Positions 26,036 to 33,784 of a stretch of 64,000 nucleotides of DNA are shown piece by piece; position 1 is the first letter of the stretch; every line of letters starts with the position of its first letter. The translations under genes and the position numbers were made by a program. Below the pieces are notes generated by a model that was not told where the DNA came from, ran no database searches, and was given only the letters and a program-made list of their open reading frames with translations. The DNA lies in NCBI RefSeq assembly GCF_947495315.1, contig NZ_CANLYD010000001.1, positions 744,001-808,000 of the forward strand, read 5' to 3'. This DNA comes from an uncultured Aquimarina sp. (GTDB lineage: Bacteria > Bacteroidota > Bacteroidia > Flavobacteriales > Flavobacteriaceae).

Positions 26036-27127
26036 TTATTCTATATTTTTTGTGATTTGTAAATATTCCTTAGGTGTTACACCTTCAATGTTTTTAAAGT
26101 TTCTGTAAAAAGTTGCTTTTGAGTTGAAACCTACTTTATTTGCAATTCCCAATAAACTATATTTATTATTTTCACTTAAAGCTACTAGTTTTTTAAAGGC
26201 TTCAACTCTATATGTATTTATAAATTCTATAGGAGATTTATTGAATTCTTTTTTTAGGAATAATTTAAACTCTTTCTCATTTACTTGTGAGGCTTTTAGT
26301 GAAAGTTTCAGATCAAAATCAGTATTCAAAAATAACTTTTGAGTGTCGAAAACATCATTTATAAAGGCTATTATCTTTTCATTATTTTTTATGGTATCGA
26401 AACCTGTATATATTTTTTCACCTAGTAAAATAGGTTTTAAAGAAGGAGACTCGATAAAAGCAAATACCAACATACCTAGATTAACTATAATCGCTATGTT
26501 AATGTAGAAATTTGATGATAAAAAACTGGATGTAGCTTTGAGTTTCTCTTCACCAAACAAAAATGGAATAATAGCCTCTGATACTAGTACGATTCCATAT
26601 AAAGACATTACAACAAAGAAAATAGTATATCTCTTATGAATGGGCGGTAATAGAATGATTTTAAGTTCTTTTAGAAGCAATAAACCTTTGATGAAATAAA
26701 AAAGGTAGGATGCGAAAATAAAAATATTAATAAAACCGACAAGGTTGATAATGTTTGATATATAAAAAGCATTGAAGCCAAACTTTACCGATAAATAAAA
26801 ACTATGTACAATAATGGGAGGTATTAAATTTTTAAGAATCAAATGATTTTGATTTTTTTTTATGAGCACTAGCATATATAGGTAAATTAGTGATGGTAAA
26901 AACATATGTTTATAGCCACCCAATAATATATTGGCACTTAAGTTCATGTTGAACTTTGGCCAATAAATAGTATATATAAAAGACATTGCTAACAAACAAC
27001 ATAATGAACCAAGAATGATATTTCTTAATCTTCTGTTTAAAATATTAAAAATGCCTAGGATTATTAGTTGAGAATAAAGACATATTAAAATACCATTCAT
27101 TAGCATATCTGGGAAATTCGTATTCAT
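26036..27127 (-). CDS. Membrane-bound AraC-family regulator
   Basis: 363 residues from the ATG at 27125-27127. An upstream in-frame TTG exists, but the ATG gives a normal start (MNTNFPDMLMNGIL). The N-terminal 235 residues hold about seven hydrophobic helices (ILICLYSQLIILGIFNIL, NIILGSLCCLLAMSFIYTIYW and others). The C-terminal 100 residues form the AraC DNA-binding domain (KLSLKASQVNEKEFKLFLKKEFNKSPIEFINTYRV and YSLLGIANKVGFNSKATFYRNFKNIEGVTPKEYL). This seven-helix plus AraC layout recurs in Flavobacteriaceae and presumably senses a membrane-associated or extracellular signal directly. The divergent gene is the SRPBCC protein at 27327. A dyad lies in the gap. Confidence 0.9.
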   Translation of the reverse strand: MNTNFPDMLMNGILICLYSQLIILGIFNILNRRLRNIILGSLCCLLAMSFIYTIYWPKFNMNLSANILLGGYKHMFLPSLIYLYMLVLIKKNQNHLILKNLIPPIIVHSFYLSVKFGFNAFYISNIINLVGFINIFIFASYLFYFIKGLLLLKELKIILLPPIHKRYTIFFVVMSLYGIVLVSEAIIPFLFGEEKLKATSSFLSSNFYINIAIIVNLGMLVFAFIESPSLKPILLGEKIYTGFDTIKNNEKIIAFINDVFDTQKLFLNTDFDLKLSLKASQVNEKEFKLFLKKEFNKSPIEFINTYRVEAFKKLVALSENNKYSLLGIANKVGFNSKATFYRNFKNIEGVTPKEYLQITKNIE

Positions 27128-27244
27128 GTATTGTATCAATATTTAAAAATTTTAAGATGTATTTTATATCATAAATAAATGACAACGTAAGTTAGTATTT
27201 GTTACTCAAATCAATAAATTTCTTAGATAAATTAACCCTCAATT

Positions 27245-27268
27245 AGTCTCAAAAATACTAATGAGACT
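27245..27268. promoter_or_regulatory. Inverted repeat in the AraC/SRPBCC divergent gap
   Basis: AGTCTCA and TGAGACT are exact inverted 7-base arms separated by 10 bases. AATT flanks on both sides extend the dyad with a small bulge. The position midway between divergent genes suits a regulator site. Confidence 0.35.
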
Positions 27269-27326
27269 TCTAATTAACTCGTTTAAAATGGTAAGAGATT
27301 ACATTTGAATACTTATACGATTATTC

Positions 27327-27782
27327 ATGAAAGATACTATTAATGTGAAGGCTCAAACAATCAAAAAAATGTTTAGTAGAACAACTTCTATAGAAAGATA
27401 TATAGATGCTAAACCTGAAATAATATGGGATCTGCTCGTTTGCGGAAAAGAGTATCCACAATGGAATAGCACGATTACTGTGTTTGAAGGTATTATTAAG
27501 CAAGGACAAACAATCAAACTAAAAAGCTATTTAGCGGAAAAACGTACATTTAAATTAAAAATTAAAGAGTTTATACCTAATAAAAAATTGGTTTGGGCTG
27601 ATTTCATGGGTAGGAGAACATTTTTAATACAACCCTATCATGAAGGTGTTATGTTTCGTATGAGTGAAACTATCGGAGGTCCTCTTTTTCCAATATTTTC
27701 CAAAATGATTCCACCATTTGACGAAGCGTTTGAAAAATTCACTAATGATTTAGAAAAAGAAGTAATTAAACAAAAGAACTAA
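27327..27782 (+). CDS. SRPBCC (START/Bet v1-like) domain protein
   Basis: 151 residues, no signal peptide. The pattern TSIERYIDAKPEIIWDLLVCGKEYPQWNSTITVFEG is the typical opening of polyketide-cyclase/SRPBCC proteins, in which a strand, two short helices and a PxxWNp-like turn line a hydrophobic pocket. The later KLKIKEFIPNKKLVWADFMG and the long C-terminal helix (PPFDEAFEKFTNDLEKEV) complete the fold at full length. It is likely a cytoplasmic lipophilic-ligand-binding protein; the ligand is unknown. The next gene starts 6 bp after its stop, so they form one operon. Confidence 0.85.
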   Translation: MKDTINVKAQTIKKMFSRTTSIERYIDAKPEIIWDLLVCGKEYPQWNSTITVFEGIIKQGQTIKLKSYLAEKRTFKLKIKEFIPNKKLVWADFMGRRTFLIQPYHEGVMFRMSETIGGPLFPIFSKMIPPFDEAFEKFTNDLEKEVIKQKN

Positions 27783-27788
27783 GATAAT

Positions 27789-28202
27789 ATGAATTATGAA
27801 GAAACCATAGGAACGGCTGAAAACCCCATAGTATTGAAAACTCCTTCATTATCATCCGAGTATACCATGCATGTTGCTGAGAAAGACGGGAAAGTAATTT
27901 TAGTGTGTACAGTAAAATCTACGATATTACATTATGATATCAGAATCATAAAAGATTTGCACGATATGCTCAAAAAACATGGAGATTGGATGCTTTTAGG
28001 CAGTAAAGATGAGAAAGTGGAGGCAAAAGAAGGCACAGTAGAGTTTTGGGGACGCTCTCCAGAAAATCCAATAGGAGGTTGGTACGGCTTAAAAAAAGGA
28101 TTACGCGGTCGAGTGGGTATGTATATTCCTCCTTTAATGGAAGCTTTGGGTTTAGCCGAAGTTGAACATAACAAACGTAACAATAGTATGAAAGGAATTT
28201 AA
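27789..28202 (+). CDS. Small cytoplasmic protein resembling DUF6855
   Basis: 137 residues, no signal peptide or membrane helix. It begins with a sheet-like stretch (PIVLKTPSLSSEYTMHVAEKDGKVILVCTVKSTILHYDI), then a helix (IRIIKDLHDMLKKHGDWMLLG), then a Gly/Pro/Trp-rich segment (VEFWGRSPENPIGGWYGLKKGLRGRVGMYIPPLMEALGL). I recognise this as similar to the DUF6855 family, whose function is not known to me. Six bases separate it from the SRPBCC gene. The shared operon suggests they act on the same small molecule or process, which is inference only. Confidence 0.75.
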   Translation: MNYEETIGTAENPIVLKTPSLSSEYTMHVAEKDGKVILVCTVKSTILHYDIRIIKDLHDMLKKHGDWMLLGSKDEKVEAKEGTVEFWGRSPENPIGGWYGLKKGLRGRVGMYIPPLMEALGLAEVEHNKRNNSMKGI

Positions 28203-28249
28203 ATTATTGGATATATAGAGAACAAGTATATTGGATACTACTTGAAAAA

Positions 28250-28301
28250 ATAAAATGAAAGGAAAGAAATGGTTATAACCATTTCTTTCCTTTCATTTTA
28301 T
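28250..28301. terminator. Perfect 52-bp palindrome overlapping the aminotransferase stop
   Basis: The two 26-base arms are exact reverse complements with no spacer (centre GGTTATAACC at 28271-28280). On the minus strand the RNA hairpin is followed by a T-rich tract, so it fits an intrinsic terminator of the aminotransferase gene. It also lies between two convergent genes and can act in both directions. The last nine codons and stop of the minus gene are inside one arm. Confidence 0.8.
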
Positions 28302-29424
28302 CAAACAAAAAACCTATGTCATCCTCAGATCCCATAGTTACTCGTGCCCAATTTGATTTTGTTGGCCAACCACCGGCAAGCAAAATTTCATTCTTAGACA
28401 TAAGCTCTTTGTAGGCTTTAAAGTTTTTAACATCAAAGTATACAAAGTTAGCTTCACTAGGAATATAATTGAGTCCAAGTTTATCAAGCTCATTGTAAAA
28501 TGCATTTCGTGTTTTGATATTGTTATTTTTTGATGCTTCCAAAAAGACATCATCTTTTAAGGATGTAATTGCAGATGCAACGCTAAGTGAATTAGGCATA
28601 TTACCAGGAAAACCTAAAGTGAATTTTTTCTCCATTTCGGCTATAAGTGATTCTGGTCCTAACATAAAACCAATTCGTAAACCCGCTAAACCATATATCT
28701 TAGAGAAAGTGCGAGTAACGAGAACATTTTTTCCCTCAGCAATGAGAGGTGCCATGGATTTGTTTTTCCAAGAATCCATAAAATGAATATATGCCTCATC
28801 GACAAGTACAGTGGTCTTATCCGATACAAGTCTGCAAAATGATTTTAATCTCTCAGTTTCTATAACAGTCCCTGTTGGGTTATTAGGATTACAGAGCGTT
28901 AAAAGACTAGTTTCAGAACTAATTCTGGATTCCATTTCTGTCAAATTCATTCTGAAATCTGAATCTACTTCCACAGGTGTAACTTTTGCTCCTATCTTTC
29001 TGGCAAAAAGTCCAATTACGTCAAATGTTGGGCTGGGAACAATTATTTGTTCTCCTTTACTTCCGAAATGAGTTGCAGCCCATATTAAAGGTTCAAAAGA
29101 TCCATGACCCAGTAGCACATTTTCGGGCTTCAAACCCTCTTGTTTTGCTATCAGTTGTTTTAGAGTTTTTGCATCATATTCATAGAAAGTTGAATACCGG
29201 TTGCTACGAAATATAACTTGCTTAATTGTATTTTCTACATTCTTGCTTGGACCGAGATGATTCTCATTGTAAAGTAATCTTCTTACAGTACTTTTTTTAC
29301 TCTTATCATCTTCGCTATAATAGTCTCCATTAATTTCAGAAAAAGCATCCAAAGGAAATAGACTTAAAGCAGCAGAGGCTGCCAAAGAGTTTTTTAACCA
29401 TTGTCTTCTGTTAGTTGTATCCAT
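28273..29424 (-). CDS. HisC-like PLP-dependent aminotransferase with Tat signal
   Basis: 383 residues. The N-terminus NRRQWLKNSLAASAALSLFPLDAF has the twin-arginine pattern RRxxLK and a hydrophobic stretch, so the enzyme is probably folded with its cofactor and exported by Tat. The rest is a class I/II fold: GHGSFEPLIWA near 106-116, NPNNPTG at 179-185, VDEAYIHF at 208-215, the Schiff-base Lys242 in TRTFSKIYGLAGLRIG and the phosphate-binding Arg250. The closest recognisable group is histidinol-phosphate aminotransferase-like enzymes, but export and the absence of his genes argue against histidine biosynthesis. Substrate unknown. The C-terminal codons lie within a long palindrome. Confidence 0.9.
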   Translation of the reverse strand: MDTTNRRQWLKNSLAASAALSLFPLDAFSEINGDYYSEDDKSKKSTVRRLLYNENHLGPSKNVENTIKQVIFRSNRYSTFYEYDAKTLKQLIAKQEGLKPENVLLGHGSFEPLIWAATHFGSKGEQIIVPSPTFDVIGLFARKIGAKVTPVEVDSDFRMNLTEMESRISSETSLLTLCNPNNPTGTVIETERLKSFCRLVSDKTTVLVDEAYIHFMDSWKNKSMAPLIAEGKNVLVTRTFSKIYGLAGLRIGFMLGPESLIAEMEKKFTLGFPGNMPNSLSVASAITSLKDDVFLEASKNNNIKTRNAFYNELDKLGLNYIPSEANFVYFDVKNFKAYKELMSKNEILLAGGWPTKSNWARVTMGSEDDIGFLFDKMKGKKWL

Positions 29425-29465
29425 AATTTTAAAGTTTTTCTAAATCAACTAAAAATTAGGGATAC

Positions 29466-29495
29466 TCTCTATCGGATTCATGAATCCAATAGAGA
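29466..29495 (-). terminator. Hairpin after the AraC gene
   Basis: The 15-bp arms around centre TTCATGAA pair with a single mismatch (C-A). It lies 14 bp after the AraC stop codon and upstream of the aminotransferase start, so it can separate the two genes. No immediate T run is present, so read-through is possible. Confidence 0.5.
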
Positions 29496-29509
29496 TTTAA
29501 TATAAAATA

Positions 29510-30538
29510 CTAGGAAACTATTCGAGTACTGTTTTTTAATCGATATTCAGATGGTGTAGATTTTGTAAATAACTTGAATGCTACATTAAAAGAAGACAGG
29601 CTATTGAAACCTGAATCTAAAGCAATAGCTATAATTTTTGTATCTGGATGACTGGAACTAAGGAGTTCTTTGGCTTTTTTAATTCTATATTCATTTATAA
29701 AATTTGAAAAATTCTTGTTGGCATGTCTATTTATTATCATAGAAATATCTCTAGGAGATAAATTAAGTCTGGAAGATAAAGACACTAATTTTAAATTAGG
29801 ATCTAAATAAAGATGATCTTCCATTATTAATTTTCTTATTTGGCTTAGGTGGACTTCACCATCTTCTATAGTAATAGTAGTGTTAAGATATTTTTCTTTA
29901 TTGTTTTTGTTGTCAAATATTCCCTTTCTATCATAAGCTAAAAATAGTGTTATAAACATTAGAATAGAAAATGCAACTACACCAGCAGAATAGACAGGAA
30001 TTACCTTAATAAATATTAAAGCATAGACTATCCACATTAGGCAAAGAGCCAAAACCAATAAAATATACCATTCTCTTACTTTTTTGTTTACTGTAATTTG
30101 TCTTTTCTCAGAGATAAATAGACTTGCGATTACATAAGAAAATGAATGCATTAAGATGAAACTATAACTCAATTTCCAAAAGTTACTGTTAATTTCATTT
30201 GGGAAATAATCACAAAAAATAATATAAGCAGCACTAGGGATAAAATGAAATATTACCAATTTCAATTGAATTTTCGATTTTATAAAGAGTGAATATCCGT
30301 AGAGATATAATAAAGGACCCACTGCTAAATTGGCTGCTAAACCAAGATTCTTAATAAAAACAGGGAGCTCTACATAATTATAAAAAACGGATTTGGTAAT
30401 CCTTAAAGTTAGCATGATAAGTAATACTCCTAATATGGTGTTCTGGATTTTTTTAATTCTAAGTAAATAAATTCCAAAGAACAAACTTATTCCAAGTCCA
30501 ATACCACTTATGATCGCTATTAATAATTTGACTACCAT
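29510..30538 (-). CDS. Membrane-bound AraC-family regulator
   Basis: 342 residues from the ATG at 30536-30538 (MVVKLLIAIISGIGLGISLFFGIYLL). A longer frame exists only with a TTG start at 30616. About seven membrane helices occupy residues 5-215. The C-terminal AraC domain contains LVSLSSRLNLSPRDISMIINRHANKNFSNFINEYRIKKA and TKIIAIALDSGFNSLSSFNVAFKLFTKSTPSEYR. It has the same architecture as the 26036-27127 regulator but is clearly a different sequence. It is encoded upstream of, and on the same strand as, the Tat-exported aminotransferase (85 bp with a hairpin between), which is its probable target. Confidence 0.9.
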   Translation of the reverse strand: MVVKLLIAIISGIGLGISLFFGIYLLRIKKIQNTILGVLLIMLTLRITKSVFYNYVELPVFIKNLGLAANLAVGPLLYLYGYSLFIKSKIQLKLVIFHFIPSAAYIIFCDYFPNEINSNFWKLSYSFILMHSFSYVIASLFISEKRQITVNKKVREWYILLVLALCLMWIVYALIFIKVIPVYSAGVVAFSILMFITLFLAYDRKGIFDNKNNKEKYLNTTITIEDGEVHLSQIRKLIMEDHLYLDPNLKLVSLSSRLNLSPRDISMIINRHANKNFSNFINEYRIKKAKELLSSSHPDTKIIAIALDSGFNSLSSFNVAFKLFTKSTPSEYRLKNSTRIVS

Positions 30539-30732
30539 TTTTTTTAACCTATCTTTAAAGATAAACCTACTAGAATATAAAAATATACAATAATAGAAAG
30601 AAAATCCACTTCCCAATATAATATGTAAAAAAAACTGATATATAAAGAGATAGAAGAGTAGAAGGTTTACTAATGGTGAAAGTTTTGTTCATTTTAGAGA
30701 AGCTAATGTTTACTATTTGAGTAATCCGTACA

Positions 30733-32766
30733 TTAACTTTGGCTTTTTTCTAATTCACCTTTAGAGTCAAAAGTGATAATAAATTTGGTTCCGCTACCTA
30801 ATTTGCTTTCACAATGGATTTCGCCATTCATGGCTTCTACATATTTTTTTACGATGGATAACCCTAGACCTATTGATGATTCACCAGCTGTAGGTTGCGC
30901 ACTGAGTTTTTGAAACCTTCCAAATAATTTCTTCTGATCTTCTTCGCTAATACCAGGTCCGTTATCTTCGACCACAACTTTTGTTTTTCCTTTATAAGAT
31001 TTTACATGCAATACCACTTTACTTCCTTTTTTAGAAAACTTGAGTGCATTAGAAAGTAAGTTTTCTAAAACCTGTATCAGGTAGTTTTTATCCACTTCGA
31101 CAAAATGATTCCCTTCTTCAACTTCTACCAGTAGTTTAATATTTTTTTCTGTTGCAGCGAGATGAAAATTTTGGACTACATATGGAACTAGTTCATTCAA
31201 ATTAATAATCTCGTTTATTAACTTGACTTCATTTTTCTCCAAAGCATGTGTATCCAATATACGACTTATCATTTGTGTTAAGCGATCAACAGAATTATTA
31301 ATCTCATTTAAATAGGTTTCCTGGTCTTCAGTTACTTCCATAGCTGGTATATCAAGTAACCATATTAATCCTTTCATTTGATGCAGAGGAGTTCTAAGAT
31401 CATGGGCAACCAAATTTACCAGCATATCTTTTTCCTCATTCAGATTGACTAGTTCTTCGTTTCGGATGGCTACTTCTGCCGTTCGTTCCTTCACCTTCTC
31501 TTCTAATAATATATTTTGCTCTTGAATCAATCTTTCATTTTCTTTGGCTGATATCAGCGCTTCTAATTGTGCATCTTCTTTTTGCTTTTTGTACATATTA
31601 ATCCGATCACCTAGTGCAAAGGAAAGTAGCAATACTTCCAAGGCAGAACCAATCTGCATCGCATTTAAATAGGTCATTACAAAAGTCAGGTTTAATGATT
31701 CTAGTATCGCAAAACAGATGCCAATAATAAGAGCTCCCCACGCGAATAAGTAATAGATAGCAGGACGAAATCCTTTTAATTTAAATCGAATACCTAAGAT
31801 AAGAAAATACATTGCCATGATTAGAAGACCGCCTTGAGCTAACTTCAGACCTGCTATTTTATAACCTAGTATTACAAATACACACACTAAAAAGCCTATA
31901 ACAAGAAACACCATAGAACCTTTATGCAAGCGAGGATCGGATTTCTTGGTATTCAGAAATTTTTGGGTAAACAAAGTAGCCGTTATCATGGTCAATCCAG
32001 AACTGACCACTACTAATTGATTAAGAAAAGGCGTATTCGGCCAAAAGTATTCAAAGAAATATCCAAATACAGAAGCCATAAACCATGTAATACTGAATAC
32101 ATAGGCGATGTAGTAGAGGTATATTCTCTCTCTAGTTGAAAAATACAAAAAGAGGTTATATAGGAAGATCAAGAGCATAAAACCAAAATAGATTCCCTGA
32201 AGAAAGTCTAAATCATGCTCGTATGCTACAAAGTTGGAAAGTGTTCCTACTCTAAGAAGGAAAAACAAAGGCTGATCACTCTTTACTCTAAGGTAAAAGG
32301 TTCGTGTGATATCCTCATCAAAATCAAGAGCAAATAAATAATTACCTACTTCAATTTCCCTAGTATCGAATGGCAAGTCATCACCTGTATGTCTGGTAGA
32401 AATTAGTGTATTTCTCTCATCAAATTCATAAAGAGATATAGCATCAATGTAAGCCGAACCGACATTCAGAAAAAAATTACCTGGTGTTGTCTTAGTAAGT
32501 TTGAATTTTAACCAGTAAGCGGAAGCTGTACTGGAAAAATTTATAGTTTCTTGTGAATATGCTTTAAACGGTGTTTCTAGGTTATTATTTGTGATTTCTT
32601 CGATGGATAATCCAAGAGAAGCATCCTCCAGATAATAAGTTTGTTTTCCAATATCCTGCAGTTCTGTGGAATCATCCAGAAGAATCGCTGTCTGACCAAA
32701 TGAAGTAAGAGTTGACAACCATATAATGGATAAGAACCCTAAATAGTATTTGAAATAAGTTGCCAT
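30733..32766 (-). CDS. 7TMR-DISM sensor histidine kinase
   Basis: 677 residues. A signal peptide (about 1-25) precedes an extracytoplasmic 7TMR-DISM sensory domain (about 28-165; SASAYWLKFKLTKTTPGNFFLNVG, AFDFDEDITRTFYLRVKS-like segments). Seven helices follow at about 188-395, then a coiled coil (KKQKEDAQLEALISAKENERLIQEQ). The kinase core has His455 in LVNLVAHDLRTPLHQMKG, N box ENLLSNALKFSKKG, G1 VEDNGPGISEEDQ and G2 GLGLSIVKKYVEAM. DISM sensors are thought to bind carbohydrates or other small ligands. No response regulator gene adjoins, so the partner is elsewhere. It is divergent from the 32911 gene across 144 bp. Confidence 0.94.
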   Translation of the reverse strand: MATYFKYYLGFLSIIWLSTLTSFGQTAILLDDSTELQDIGKQTYYLEDASLGLSIEEITNNNLETPFKAYSQETINFSSTASAYWLKFKLTKTTPGNFFLNVGSAYIDAISLYEFDERNTLISTRHTGDDLPFDTREIEVGNYLFALDFDEDITRTFYLRVKSDQPLFFLLRVGTLSNFVAYEHDLDFLQGIYFGFMLLIFLYNLFLYFSTRERIYLYYIAYVFSITWFMASVFGYFFEYFWPNTPFLNQLVVVSSGLTMITATLFTQKFLNTKKSDPRLHKGSMVFLVIGFLVCVFVILGYKIAGLKLAQGGLLIMAMYFLILGIRFKLKGFRPAIYYLFAWGALIIGICFAILESLNLTFVMTYLNAMQIGSALEVLLLSFALGDRINMYKKQKEDAQLEALISAKENERLIQEQNILLEEKVKERTAEVAIRNEELVNLNEEKDMLVNLVAHDLRTPLHQMKGLIWLLDIPAMEVTEDQETYLNEINNSVDRLTQMISRILDTHALEKNEVKLINEIINLNELVPYVVQNFHLAATEKNIKLLVEVEEGNHFVEVDKNYLIQVLENLLSNALKFSKKGSKVVLHVKSYKGKTKVVVEDNGPGISEEDQKKLFGRFQKLSAQPTAGESSIGLGLSIVKKYVEAMNGEIHCESKLGSGTKFIITFDSKGELEKSQS

Positions 32767-32910
32767 TCTTAATGCTTAATATTTTGAAAAATCATTTTTG
32801 CATGATAAGTAAATTTATGAAATATATGAGTAAGATTCCCTAAAAATATTTATTGTATTTAACATTTTAACTCGTAAATTTAAGAACTATATACAAAACT
32901 TTACTACCAT

Positions 32911-33771
32911 ATGAACCAACTTAAAATACTTGAGGAAAAGGCTAAAGAAATTGTACTTGGAGTCTCTGATAATCCTCAAGGCCGCTATAAACTGCGTTAC
33001 GAATTCTATCAAAAATATGGAGATCCTTTTATTGAAGGAAATGAAGGATTAGGAAATTCTGAATTAGCATTTATTGATTGGGAAATAAAAAGAGGGACGC
33101 TTAACCCTTTGAATGTACAACCTTCAGGAAGTCCATGGTGGAGAGAAGTGAACAGCCATTTTTTATATGTAGCAACCCTTGCCCAATTGATCAAAGAATC
33201 TGGTGAGGTGTTTCAAGATTTACCGGTTCCAGTTAATTTTTGGCTTGATTATATCAATACACCCAATGAATGTTCGTGGTATCGCGCCCATAATTCTAGT
33301 ATCATTTCAGGATATCAAGTAGCCGATTCATTAGCTTATAACGAAACTATTTATGAGCAATATTTTATGAATATCGTTCTCTATCGATTACTGTATGCTC
33401 AGTCCATGGTAGAAGGCGTAAGTTTCGGAATCTTAGGTAAAATATTTGCCAATCCTCGAGGGTCTGCTGTTTCTATAATAACAGATATAGAAGCCTTTTA
33501 TCCTAGTCATTATCCATTGTCCAAAGAAGATATTAAGTATGTTACCCATCATGCACATAATCTAATGGGGTTGATTGAAGACGTTTTTGATAAGCTTTTC
33601 ATAGTACCACATTTAGACGAGTTATATACCGAAGCCGCTACATGGAATAACTCCCCAATAGTGAAGAAGTTTATCAAGAATAATAAACCTATTTATCCCA
33701 TTAGTGAGAGTAAGCTCAGTACAATACATTTCAATAAAAAGTTAACAACTAAAAAAATTCCAATTTCTTAA
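32911..33771 (+). CDS. Uncharacterised soluble protein paired with an FAD oxidoreductase
   Basis: 286 residues, no signal peptide or membrane segment. I recognise no family. It is mostly helical by composition and rich in Tyr/Trp/His (YRLLYAQSMVEG, YVTHHAHNLMGLIEDVF, ECSWYRAHNSSIISGYQ). The paired HH and the NSSIISGYQ segment could be ligand or cofactor positions but are not diagnostic. The stop is 13 bp before the start of the large FAD-dependent oxidoreductase gene, so the two are almost certainly co-expressed and may form a complex or act in sequence. The C-terminal tail is basic (FNKKLTTKKIPIS). Confidence 0.8.
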   Translation: MNQLKILEEKAKEIVLGVSDNPQGRYKLRYEFYQKYGDPFIEGNEGLGNSELAFIDWEIKRGTLNPLNVQPSGSPWWREVNSHFLYVATLAQLIKESGEVFQDLPVPVNFWLDYINTPNECSWYRAHNSSIISGYQVADSLAYNETIYEQYFMNIVLYRLLYAQSMVEGVSFGILGKIFANPRGSAVSIITDIEAFYPSHYPLSKEDIKYVTHHAHNLMGLIEDVFDKLFIVPHLDELYTEAATWNNSPIVKKFIKNNKPIYPISESKLSTIHFNKKLTTKKIPIS

Positions 33772-33784
33772 AACCAACAAATCA

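Noticed and set aside
30539..30616. TTG start giving a 26-residue longer AraC protein
   Set aside because: The ATG at 30538 starts directly at the first membrane helix, as in similar regulators; the extra part has no support.
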